Below are positions 1-6,385 of a DNA stretch of 11,494 nt, one piece after another. Numbering within the stretch: position 1 is the stretch's first letter; the number at the start of each line of letters is the position of its first letter. Source of the DNA: Saprospirales bacterium (lineage in GTDB: Bacteria; Bacteroidota; Bacteroidia; Chitinophagales; JADJOU01); NCBI GenBank assembly GCA_947461165.1, contig CANHJR010000014.1, forward strand, positions 1 through 11,494, written 5' to 3'. The notes below the pieces were generated by a model. That model saw only the letters and a program-made list of their open reading frames with translations. It was not told the origin of the DNA and ran no database searches. The position numbers and the translations under genes are program-made.

Positions 1-371
1 AGTTTATTTTAATCAAATCAGAAAAACAAGAACCCTATAAAATTGACTCTGACATTGGTGGATTAAGTTACAATGTTGGTGTTCTAAGTGATGGGACAAT
101 AGTAAGTGAAAATGAAAGGTTGAACGGTTATGCAATAATAAAAGGTGAAACAATCGATTTACACGAACATGGTATCGAACCTCGTATAAGAGATGACGAA
201 TCACATTGGGTATTTCTCGTTTCAGATTATCACAAGGCTGGGTTTAATGCAGACGAAACAATTGGATTTTGTGAAAAACTTGACTCTGGTGAAATTGAAG
301 TAAACCAAGAAAATATTTTAAAATTTTTAAGGTCGCTAAGAAATAATCCAATTATAATTAGAAACAGATGA
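1..371 (+). CDS. C-terminal part of an unrecognised protein (5' end outside window)
   Basis: The reading frame beginning at base 3 is open without interruption to a TGA at 369-371, giving about 122 residues; the true start lies left of the window. A TTG at 120 is an internal codon and probably not the start, because the frame stays open and protein-like upstream of it. The visible part is mixed alpha/beta in character, with a Gly/Ser-containing stretch (SDIGGLSYNVGVLSDGT), an acidic middle (RDDESHWVFLV) and a Leu/Arg-rich basic tail. I see no signal peptide, membrane segment or catalytic motif, and I do not recognise the family. Codons are AT-rich compared with tpiA downstream. It is followed at once by the fold-back region at 385-541, which would suit a cassette or other accessory gene, but that is inference. 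Confidence 0.55.
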   Translation, partial: FILIKSEKQEPYKIDSDIGGLSYNVGVLSDGTIVSENERLNGYAIIKGETIDLHEHGIEPRIRDDESHWVFLVSDYHKAGFNADETIGFCEKLDSGEIEVNQENILKFLRSLRNNPIIIRNR

Positions 372-391
372 TGAAAGCACGATTGCCTAAC

Positions 392-422
392 AGCACCTAC
401 CCAGAAACCGGGGTTTCGTGCT
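392..422 (+). other. Bulged hairpin downstream of the first gene
   Basis: AGCAC (392-396) pairs with GTGCT (418-422). Inside it, GAAAC (404-408) pairs with GTTTC (413-417) around a CGGG tetraloop. The two 5-bp stems are contiguous on the 3' side and separated by a 7-nt bulge on the 5' side. There is no T-tract afterwards, so this is not a standard intrinsic terminator, although it could slow polymerase or protect the 3' end of the upstream transcript. It forms the left arm of the larger fold-back element. Confidence 0.5.
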
Positions 423-520
423 CCAAAGACAGTTCAGTTCACAATCAAACATTAGTTTTTCAAATCAAGTTTTGTGGTAAAAGTCCCGCCCTTCGAGTAG
501 CTGCGAAACGCGTCCTAAAA

Positions 521-538
521 TAACGCGCGACGGCGTTA
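521..538 (+). other. Short perfect inverted repeat TAACGC/GCGTTA
   Basis: TAACGC (521-526) and GCGTTA (533-538) form a perfect 6-bp stem with a 6-base GC-rich loop. The bases after it are A-rich rather than T-rich, so it is not a plus-strand terminator. It is the right end of the proposed fold-back element and stands out as a GC-rich island in AT-rich intergenic DNA. Confidence 0.4.
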
Positions 539-605
539 AAATAAATTGAAAAAGGGTGTCGAAAGTTTGTATATTCTCCGATCCTTATCGTCAACCAATA
601 TATTT

Positions 606-641
606 TTTGACTAGGATTCGTTTTCGTTTTTTGTAGCTTTG
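606..641 (+). promoter_or_regulatory. Bacteroidota-type promoter for the tpiA unit
   Basis: TAGCTTTG at 634-641 matches the Bacteroidota -7 consensus TAnnTTTG exactly, and it lies 32 nt before the tpiA ATG. A TTTG at 606-609 could serve as the -33 element, but the 24-nt spacer is longer than the usual ~19-21, so the upstream half is less certain. No Shine-Dalgarno sequence is visible before the ATG. Confidence 0.5.
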
Positions 642-673
642 CTTACTTTCTACGATCACACGAATCCCTTGGA

Positions 674-1441
674 ATGAAAAAAATTATAGTAGCCGGAAAT
701 TGGAAGATGAACAAGACCTATCTTGAGGCCAAGCAATTCATCGCGCAGATGAATCAAAAATCTTCTTTCGGCACGGAAGTCATTCTTGGTGTCCCCGCTT
801 TGTATTCGGATACGCTCTATGCCAATAATCAAAAAGAGAATGTACATATCGCACTCCAGAATTGCAGTGATCAAAGCGAAGGAGCCTTTACGGGGGAAAT
901 TTCGGCGCGAATGATTGCCTCACTCGCTGTCAAATATTGTATCGTAGGTCATTCTGAAAGACGAACCATCTATGGTGAAACGGATGATTTGGTCAATGCC
1001 AAAGTCAAACAATTACTGGACAGCAACGTGCGCCCGATTTTTTGCCTAGGAGAAACCTTGTCTGAGCGAGAATTAGATCAAACGTTTTCGATTGTCGAGC
1101 GACAATTGACCCTTGGATTGCAAGACCTGAGCAATGAAGATGTTTCAAATATTGTCATCGCATACGAACCCGTATGGGCCATTGGCACCGGAATAACAGC
1201 GTCCAAAGAGCAGGCAGAAGAGGTACACGCCTTTACAGCCAACTATTTGAAAGAAAAGTATGGGTCTCCATTAGCATCTACTATTCCGATTCTCTACGGT
1301 GGCTCTTGCAACGAGAAGAATGCCTTGGAATTATTTTCACAACCAAATATCTGGGGTGGGTTGATAGGAGGTGCGAGTCTTCAATTTGAAGTTTTTGAAA
1401 ACATCATAGATATTGCTGAGAAGCTGAACAATGGGAGATAG
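674..1441 (+). CDS. tpiA: Triosephosphate isomerase
   Basis: Interconverts dihydroxyacetone phosphate and glyceraldehyde 3-phosphate in glycolysis and gluconeogenesis; cytoplasmic, normally a homodimer. At 255 residues it is full length. All hallmarks are present: N-terminal GNWKMN with catalytic Lys11, the GAFTGEIS segment (70-78), VGHSERR with electrophilic His93, YEPVWAIGTG with catalytic Glu165 and the start of the flexible loop 6, LYGGS (207-211) and GGASL (232-236) phosphate-binding turns. The ATG at 674 directly precedes the conserved beta-1 strand, so the start is secure. It is the first gene after a recognisable promoter and its last 11 bases overlap the next gene, suggesting co-transcription with the polysaccharide-type genes downstream. 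The segment before GGASL reads NIWGGLIGG, a slightly unusual version of the normal DG-containing sequence, but no key residue is missing. Confidence 0.98.
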   Translation: MKKIIVAGNWKMNKTYLEAKQFIAQMNQKSSFGTEVILGVPALYSDTLYANNQKENVHIALQNCSDQSEGAFTGEISARMIASLAVKYCIVGHSERRTIYGETDDLVNAKVKQLLDSNVRPIFCLGETLSERELDQTFSIVERQLTLGLQDLSNEDVSNIVIAYEPVWAIGTGITASKEQAEEVHAFTANYLKEKYGSPLASTIPILYGGSCNEKNALELFSQPNIWGGLIGGASLQFEVFENIIDIAEKLNNGR

Positions 1442-2468
1442 AAAGAAAATAATTTGCCTCGTCGGCTCGCTCAATCAAACAAAGCAGCTGCACCAGATTA
1501 GTAATTATCTGAAGGATGATTTTGACATCTATTTTACTCAAATATTTGGGGATGGAATGTTTTTGAAAATGGTCGCAGAAAGCGGTATTGTAGACAATAC
1601 GGTTTTTGGTCGCAATAGCTCATTTACAATAAATTCAAGAGACTATATCGAATCAAACAACCTCCAATATGATTATCGAGCCAATTCTCGTGGAATCAAT
1701 TATGATTTAGCATTATTGAGCACGGACATGATTGTTCCAAAGGAATTCAGAAAAATCAAAACAATCTGGGTACAAGAAGGAATGATCGACAAGCTTGGCA
1801 ATATGAGCCGTCTGGTCAAGAAGGTAGGATTGCCAGAATTCTTTACAGGAGACACTTCTCTCAATGGCACTTCAAATCAAGCAGATATCTATTGCTCTAT
1901 GAGTTTTGGATACAAGGATTATTTCTCGCAGTGGGGAACTAAAAAAGAAAAAATTCTGGTAACGGGTGTTCCAAATTTCGACAATATCGCTGAGTTTAAA
2001 AATGACAGTTATCACGAATCGGGTTTCATCCTGATTGCTACATCGGATATCCGAGAATTGGGAGGCAATGAAAATCGAACAGATTTTTTTGAAAAATGTG
2101 CCAAAATAGCCAATGGAAGAAAAGTAATCTACAAACCACATCCAAATGAAAGTAGAGAGCGTGTCACAAAAGAATTGATGCATGTCATACCAAATGCAGA
2201 GATTATATACAAGCCTATTTTAGATACACTCATAGCACACTGTGACACCCTTATAACCCAGTGGTCCTCGAGTGTATATGTCGGTCTTGTTCTAGGCAAG
2301 ACGGTCTATTCGTATTTCCCGATGGAGGAGTTAGAAGCCAAAAAACCAATACAAAATGGGGGGAAAAGTGCAGAAATTATTGCAAACATCGCACGAGAGT
2401 TTATAAATCATGAAGGGGAGAAGTCTGATTTCATCTCACAATCTACGTTCGCTAAATCCTTGTTATGA
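1431..2468 (+). CDS. GT-B-like surface-polymer protein (CDP-glycerol glycerophosphotransferase / UDP-GlcNAc 2-epimerase-like fold)
   Basis: The 345-residue product has no signal peptide or membrane helix and looks like a cytoplasmic two-Rossmann-domain (GT-B) protein. The N-terminal domain opens with a beta strand (KKIICLVGS, 5-13). A linker VTGVPNFDN (177-185) resembles the 'TGxP..D' joint of GT-B enzymes. The C-terminal domain carries VIYKPHPNE (232-240) and DTLITQWSSSVYVGLVLGK (272-290), laid out like the HPN and DxxITDYSS regions of CDP-glycerol phosphotransferases and sugar 2-epimerases; here Gln-Trp replaces the Asp-Tyr usually seen. The ATG at 1431 lies inside the tpiA end (11-nt overlap) and no closer in-frame ATG exists before residue 43, so translational coupling is likely. 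The next gene, a nucleotidyltransferase, starts in its stop codon. The pair probably activates and transfers or modifies a surface sugar or polyol; the exact substrate cannot be read from sequence. Confidence 0.6.
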   Translation: MGDRKKIICLVGSLNQTKQLHQISNYLKDDFDIYFTQIFGDGMFLKMVAESGIVDNTVFGRNSSFTINSRDYIESNNLQYDYRANSRGINYDLALLSTDMIVPKEFRKIKTIWVQEGMIDKLGNMSRLVKKVGLPEFFTGDTSLNGTSNQADIYCSMSFGYKDYFSQWGTKKEKILVTGVPNFDNIAEFKNDSYHESGFILIATSDIRELGGNENRTDFFEKCAKIANGRKVIYKPHPNESRERVTKELMHVIPNAEIIYKPILDTLIAHCDTLITQWSSSVYVGLVLGKTVYSYFPMEELEAKKPIQNGGKSAEIIANIAREFINHEGEKSDFISQSTFAKSLL

Positions 2469-3259
2469 TCAGAAAGATGACCATCGTTCAGGCGCGAATG
2501 AGTTCGACGAGATTGCCAGGAAAGATCATGAAGGAAATTCTAGGCAAGACGGTTCTCGAACTGCAATTGGAAAGAATGTCCTTGGCCAAGAATCTTGGTC
2601 AGATCGTTGTTGCAATATCAGAGAATAAGGCAGATGATATGCTGCAAAAACACTGTCAAGAGTTGGGATACGAGGTTTTTCGTGGCAGTGAGAATGACCT
2701 GCTTTCGCGTCATTATCATTGTGCTTTGCAATATGGAGCTAACATTGTTGCGAAAATTCCTTCGGATTGTCCATTGATAGATCCATCGGTCATTGATCGC
2801 GTTTTCCATCATTTTGAAAATCAAAATTCTGACTACGTTTCTAACCTGCATCCGGCGACATATCCCGATGGCAATGACTGTGAGGTCTTTCGCTTTGAAG
2901 CATTAGAGAGGGCATATCGAGAAGCAGAAAGACCGCTAGAGCGCGAACATACGACGCCATATTTTTGGGAGAACCCCGATACGTTTAGTATTTCAAATTT
3001 GACCTGGGAATCAGGCTTGGACTATTCGATGTCGCATCGATTTACTATAGACTATATGGAGGATTTTGAATTTATCAAATCAGTTTACGAGGAGCTATAT
3101 CCTCTCAATCCTCAATTTTCAATGAATGACATTTTGGATCTATTAGATCGAAAGCCAGAAATATATCAGATCAATTCAACATATGCTGGAGTCAATTGGT
3201 ATCGAAATCATCTGGACGAATTGGCAACAATCGATGAAAAAATGACCAAAAAACGATAG
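2465..3259 (+). CDS. SpsF-family cytidylyltransferase (spore-coat polysaccharide/NeuA-like nucleotidyltransferase)
   Basis: A 264-residue cytoplasmic GT-A-like nucleotidyltransferase expected to activate an acidic sugar or polyol with CTP for a surface glycan. The N-terminal nucleotide-binding signature IVQARMSSTRLPGK occupies residues 7-20. Further family blocks are FRGSENDLLSRHY (72-84), KIPSDCPLIDP (97-107, with the metal-binding-type Asp101), TYPDGNDCEVF (132-142), EREHTTPYFWENP (159-171) and HRFTIDYMEDF (191-201). Length fits SpsF/NeuA relatives. The start at 2465 overlaps the previous stop as ATGA, typical of coupled genes; an alternative ATG four codons later would also keep the whole signature. 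SpsF proteins usually sit in long polysaccharide loci, so finding one in a two-gene island behind tpiA is unusual. The substrate is not determinable here. Confidence 0.85.
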   Translation: MIRKMTIVQARMSSTRLPGKIMKEILGKTVLELQLERMSLAKNLGQIVVAISENKADDMLQKHCQELGYEVFRGSENDLLSRHYHCALQYGANIVAKIPSDCPLIDPSVIDRVFHHFENQNSDYVSNLHPATYPDGNDCEVFRFEALERAYREAERPLEREHTTPYFWENPDTFSISNLTWESGLDYSMSHRFTIDYMEDFEFIKSVYEELYPLNPQFSMNDILDLLDRKPEIYQINSTYAGVNWYRNHLDELATIDEKMTKKR

Positions 3260-3285
3260 TCATCTTGAACGATAATCGGTTGCAA

Positions 3286-4953
3286 ATGGATCCTATTTTT
3301 CATCAGTTCAAGGCGGATATTTCTCCAATTGATTTGCCTGAGAAATTCACTTTTCCATTCAATTATATTCCGCACCCACTGAGCAATATTGCGATGGCGG
3401 AGCTACAAGAATTTATTAAAGTAAATGTAGAGCCGACCTATAGCTTTGGAATGAACAATAGCGATGGCTTTGGCAAAATGTTTGGTGTCTTAGTGGTAAA
3501 GAATTTAGAGAACGAACTTGGCTTTTTAGCAGCATTTTCTGGCAAATTGTTTGATCGAAATGAATGGAACGGCTTCGTGCCTCCAGTCTATGACATGCTG
3601 ACCGAAGAGGGATTTTATAAAAAAGGTGAGATCGAAATACACAAAGTGACCAATGCCATAGAAGCAATAGATGGATCCTCGGAGCTTCAAAATTTGAAAA
3701 ACGAACTTAGTATACTGCTCAGAGATTCGATCGAGGAGATAGAATCATTGAAGACACTCAAGTCAGAGGCAAAAATTCGCAGACTTCACTTACGACAAGA
3801 AAATCAAGCAATACTATCCGCGGAGGATTTGATAGCATTTGAAAAAACGTTGGACAATGAAAGCCAGCATTTTCACTATGAAATCAAGCGACTTCGAACA
3901 ACTTGGAAGCAAAAAATAGAAACAAAACAAATCGAAATCAATCGTTTTCTAGATCAAATTCAGACTTTAAAACAAAAACGAAAATCAATGTCAAAAGCAT
4001 TGCAGGACCGACTTTTCGATTCATACGTGTTTTCAGATGCCAATGGACTACGAAAGTCGCTTTTGGAAATCTTTCAATTATCGAATGGCGATATCCCACC
4101 TTCAGGAGCTGGAGAGTGTGCCGCCCCCAAACTGCTGGAATTTGCTTTTCAGAATCAGTACACGCCTGTCGCGATGGCTGAATTCTGGTATGGTAAGTCG
4201 CCAAATAGTGAGATAAGAAAACACAAAATAGTTTACCCTTCATGTCGTAGCAAATGCCTCCCAATTCTATCGCATATGCTACAGGGACTCGATGTGGAGG
4301 AGAATAGAATGCTTATTCGATTGGCAGAAAATAAAGAGTTAGAAATAATTTATGAGGATGAGGATCTGTTGATCATCAATAAGCCGCACCATTTTTTATC
4401 CGTACCAGGAGGTCAAATACAAGATTCGGTGTATCAACGAGTCAAGGAGATTTATCCACTGGCTTCAGGACCATTGATCGTGCACCGCTTGGATATGTCC
4501 ACCTCGGGCTTGCTGATTATAGCCTTAAACAAGCAAGCACATTATCATATTCAGCGCCAGTTTGAATCCAAAACAATTCAGAAACGATATGTTGCGGTAT
4601 TGGATGGAAAGCTAGAAGAAAATTCCGGTGAAATCAATCTCCCTATTCGTGTAGACCTCGATGATAGACCAAGACAATTGGTGGATTATGAATACGGAAA
4701 GCCAGCACATACCTTTTGGGAAAAAATTTCTGAAACAGAAACGGAAACACGCGTCTATTTCTATCCTATTTCTGGACGGACACATCAATTGAGAGTTCAC
4801 TCATCACATCCTTCCGGTCTCAATATCCCAATAAAGGGTGACGATCTCTATGGTATTCGAAGCGATAGAATGTACCTTCACGCCGAGCGGATTGAATTTA
4901 ATCATCCAACAACCAATGAAAGGATCATTTTTGAAAAAGCCGCAGGTTTTTAA
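3286..4953 (+). CDS. Long-form RluA-family RNA pseudouridine synthase
   Basis: Isomerises uridine to pseudouridine in rRNA or tRNA. With the ATG at 3286 the protein has 555 residues, far longer than classical RluA (~220-320). The C-terminal catalytic domain starts near IIYEDEDLLIINKP (354) and contains HRLDMSTSG with catalytic Asp403, the QKRYVAVLDG block and GRTHQLRVH (497-505). The N-terminal half is a conserved extension of the long form: a mixed domain with GKMFGVLVVKN and a FSGKL segment, a highly charged predicted coiled coil (~135-245), PSGAGECAAPKLL (~272-284) and a CxxxC pair in YPSCRSKC (317-324). I prefer ATG 3286 because MDPIFHQFKADIS begins the conserved part; a TTG at 3265 would add seven residues. 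It lies 26 nt after the SpsF-like gene and probably ends that transcript. Target RNA and position are unknown. Confidence 0.9.
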   Translation: MDPIFHQFKADISPIDLPEKFTFPFNYIPHPLSNIAMAELQEFIKVNVEPTYSFGMNNSDGFGKMFGVLVVKNLENELGFLAAFSGKLFDRNEWNGFVPPVYDMLTEEGFYKKGEIEIHKVTNAIEAIDGSSELQNLKNELSILLRDSIEEIESLKTLKSEAKIRRLHLRQENQAILSAEDLIAFEKTLDNESQHFHYEIKRLRTTWKQKIETKQIEINRFLDQIQTLKQKRKSMSKALQDRLFDSYVFSDANGLRKSLLEIFQLSNGDIPPSGAGECAAPKLLEFAFQNQYTPVAMAEFWYGKSPNSEIRKHKIVYPSCRSKCLPILSHMLQGLDVEENRMLIRLAENKELEIIYEDEDLLIINKPHHFLSVPGGQIQDSVYQRVKEIYPLASGPLIVHRLDMSTSGLLIIALNKQAHYHIQRQFESKTIQKRYVAVLDGKLEENSGEINLPIRVDLDDRPRQLVDYEYGKPAHTFWEKISETETETRVYFYPISGRTHQLRVHSSHPSGLNIPIKGDDLYGIRSDRMYLHAERIEFNHPTTNERIIFEKAAGF

Positions 4954-5002
4954 GGTATAGTCTTCGCAAAGTTGATGGTATAGCGTTGGAACGAATCGAG
5001 CG

Positions 5003-5029
5003 AAAAAAAAGCTGCCCGATTTGGACAGC
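5003..5029 (-). terminator. Intrinsic terminator of the minus-strand secreted-protein gene
   Basis: Read on the minus strand, GCTGTCC (5029-5023) pairs with GGGCAGC (5017-5011) around a 5-base loop, with one mismatch in a 7-bp stem, followed directly by eight T (5010-5003). It lies 28 nt beyond the stop codon at 5058. On the plus strand the hairpin is followed by TTTGCCTT rather than a T-run, so any effect on the convergent pseudouridine synthase transcript would be weaker. Confidence 0.75.
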
Positions 5030-5057
5030 CTTTGCCTTATTTATGGATTTGAAGAGA

Positions 5058-5399
5058 TTAGTTCTTTCTAAATTCTCTTCTTTTCTTGCGAATTTCAGTC
5101 ATTTTTACATCTTGCTGGTCATTTAAGATCTCATCCACTTTTGCTTTGTCTTTTTGATTAGCTTCTTTTCGAGCTTCTTTGCTCATTGCTTTCCGCGCCT
5201 CCTTGTTGGCTTTTCTTTCTTTGTGAATTTCTTTCATTTTTGCTTTTTGCTCATCTGAAAGATTCAAGTCTTTTCTCATTTTTTTGAGTTCTTGTTTTTC
5301 TTCTGCCGATATTTTTGAACCCGCAGGTGCAGGATTGTTTTGCGCTACCGCTGAGTTGACCGCCAAGGCTATGATCGCCAATTTTAAAATATTTTTCAT
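5058..5399 (-). CDS. Small secreted Lys/Ala-rich protein, Spy/LTxxQ-like
   Basis: The ATG at 5399 gives 113 residues with a clean signal peptide (Lys-containing start, hydrophobic core LAIIALAVNSAVA, likely cleavage after Ala19), so the product is exported to the periplasm. An in-frame ATG 36 bases upstream would bury this signal, so it is rejected. The mature part is almost entirely charged helix: LNLSDEQKAKMKEI (46-59) resembles the LTxxQ motif of Spy/CpxP-type periplasmic chaperones, followed by a Lys/Arg/Glu/Ala-rich helix (60-85) and a second, weaker copy around LNDQQDVKMTEI (92-103), ending in KKRREFRKN. Two such half-motifs suit a Spy-like helical hairpin. It follows exonuclease III by 62 nt and has its own terminator. 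A stress or envelope role is likely from family, but unproven; it lacks enzymatic motifs. Confidence 0.75.
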   Translation of the reverse strand: MKNILKLAIIALAVNSAVAQNNPAPAGSKISAEEKQELKKMRKDLNLSDEQKAKMKEIHKERKANKEARKAMSKEARKEANQKDKAKVDEILNDQQDVKMTEIRKKRREFRKN

Positions 5400-5461
5400 A
5401 TAATAAGGTTTAAATTGTTCAACTCTTTGAATCAAAACAGGCGTCTTTGGTTTAAAATTAT

Positions 5462-6232
5462 TTAAAACTTTAATTCAATAGAAAGCGGACAATGATCGCT
5501 TTGTTTGGCATCGGGATAGATATTCGCGCTTGCTAGATTTTCTTTCAGCGATTCCGAAATAGAAATATAATCTATTCTCCAGCCTTTATTTTCAAGTCGA
5601 ACACTAGGGAATCGCATAGTCCACCATGTATAGGCGCCTGTTTGATCTGGATGCAAATATCGATAACTATCGACCATGCCAGACTCAAACCATTTGGTCA
5701 TCCAAGCCCTTTCTTCTGGCAAAAATCCGGAGGTCTTTTGGTTTGTCTTTGGACTATGGATATCGATATCAGTATGCGCAATATTGTAATCACCAAGTAC
5801 GACTAGATTTGGATGTTTTTGCTTTAATTCGGTTATAAATTTAAAATAGGTATCTAGAAATTCATACTTCAAATCCTGTCTGATATCTCCGCTGGTTCCC
5901 GATGGGAAATAGGTGTTTATCACCGAGAATTGATCAAAGTGAGCCATGATTGTTCGACCTTCATTGTCAAAAAAGGCGTCTTTCATGCCAATTTCAATAG
6001 CGTTAGGCGTCTTTTTGGTCAAAATCCCAACACCACTATACCCTTTTTTGGCAGCACTAGCCCAATAACATTGATAGCCAAGATTTTGAAAGATTTCTTC
6101 GTCAATATCTTCTTGATTTGCTTTTATTTCTTGAAAACAAATGATGTCTGGGTTTTCCGATTGGATAAATGCGACCAAATCTTTTTTGATTGCCGCTCGA
6201 ATTCCATTGACATTATATGATATTATTTTCAT
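5462..6232 (-). CDS. xth: Exodeoxyribonuclease III / AP endonuclease
   Basis: Hydrolyses the backbone 5' of abasic sites and degrades duplex DNA 3'-5' in base-excision repair. The 256-residue protein spans the full EEP fold. Active-site residues are all visible: Asn7 in SYNVNG, metal-binding Glu35 in CFQEIK, Tyr108 in NTYFP, Asp148 and Asn150 in LGDYN, Asp221 in WRIDY, and Asp246-His247 in SDHCP. KGYSGVGI (63-70) and the WWTMRFPSVRLENKGWRIDY block (203-222) mark it as ExoIII/ExoA-like rather than a general phosphodiesterase. The ATG at 6232 begins exactly at the conserved MKIISYNVNG; an in-frame ATG at 6307 would add 25 unrelated residues and is rejected. It is divergent from mutL, so two repair genes share one regulatory region, and it is followed by a small secreted-protein gene. 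Confidence 0.95.
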   Translation of the reverse strand: MKIISYNVNGIRAAIKKDLVAFIQSENPDIICFQEIKANQEDIDEEIFQNLGYQCYWASAAKKGYSGVGILTKKTPNAIEIGMKDAFFDNEGRTIMAHFDQFSVINTYFPSGTSGDIRQDLKYEFLDTYFKFITELKQKHPNLVVLGDYNIAHTDIDIHSPKTNQKTSGFLPEERAWMTKWFESGMVDSYRYLHPDQTGAYTWWTMRFPSVRLENKGWRIDYISISESLKENLASANIYPDAKQSDHCPLSIELKF

Positions 6233-6254
6233 TTCTTGATTCCTTTTACTCAAA

Positions 6255-6262
6255 CAAAAATA
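6255..6262 (-). promoter_or_regulatory. -7 promoter element for exonuclease III
   Basis: On the minus strand TATTTTTG (6262-6255) matches TAnnTTTG and ends 22 nt before the start codon at 6232. I see no good TTTG at the expected upstream distance, so only the -7 half is supported. Confidence 0.4.
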
Positions 6263-6331
6263 CGCGAATTCATGTTTCACGCAGATAATTTGATGGAGGT
6301 AATTCACATATTTTATATCTAGAAATAATTG

Positions 6332-6339
6332 TACATTTG
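6332..6339 (+). promoter_or_regulatory. -7 promoter element for the mutL unit
   Basis: TACATTTG at 6332-6339 matches TAnnTTTG exactly and lies 46 nt before the mutL ATG. The upstream element is weak: only a T-run at 6311-6314, about 17 nt away. The site stands in the 153-nt divergent region between exonuclease III and mutL. Confidence 0.45.
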
Positions 6340-6385
6340 TATCTTGTCAATTAATATAGACACAAAAAACATTTCATTCGCATAG

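Larger units (their letters stand above)
385..541 (+). repeat. Fold-back intergenic element, attC-like left end
   Basis: This stretch begins 14 bases after the preceding stop codon with GCCTAAC (385-391), which fits the RYYYAAC end of integron attC sites. It ends near GTTAAAA (535-541), which fits the opposite consensus GTTRRRY except at the last base. Between the ends are one bulged hairpin (392-422), an AT-rich centre (423-480) and a GC-rich right arm (484-538) with a second hairpin. Only TAAC and GTTA at the extreme ends pair with each other, so a classical attC fold is not supported along its length. It may instead be one copy of a dispersed Bacteroidota intergenic repeat. The boundaries are my estimate. 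Confidence 0.3.

Noticed and set aside
120..371. TTG at 120 as the start of an 83-residue gene
   Set aside because: The frame is open upstream to the window edge with protein-like codons, so a longer gene entering from the left is the simpler reading.
1872..2183. 103-codon minus-strand open frame inside the GT-B-like gene
   Set aside because: It is antisense to the coupled plus-strand gene and its composition is typical of a shadow frame.
3938..4264. 108-codon minus-strand open frame inside the pseudouridine synthase gene
   Set aside because: It is antisense to a conserved coding region and has no recognisable motif or independent promoter.
6233..6307. Extended N-terminus for exonuclease III from an ATG at 6307
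   Set aside because: The extra 25 residues do not resemble the family, the conserved MKIISYNVNG begins at 6232, and the extension would cover the -7 promoter element.
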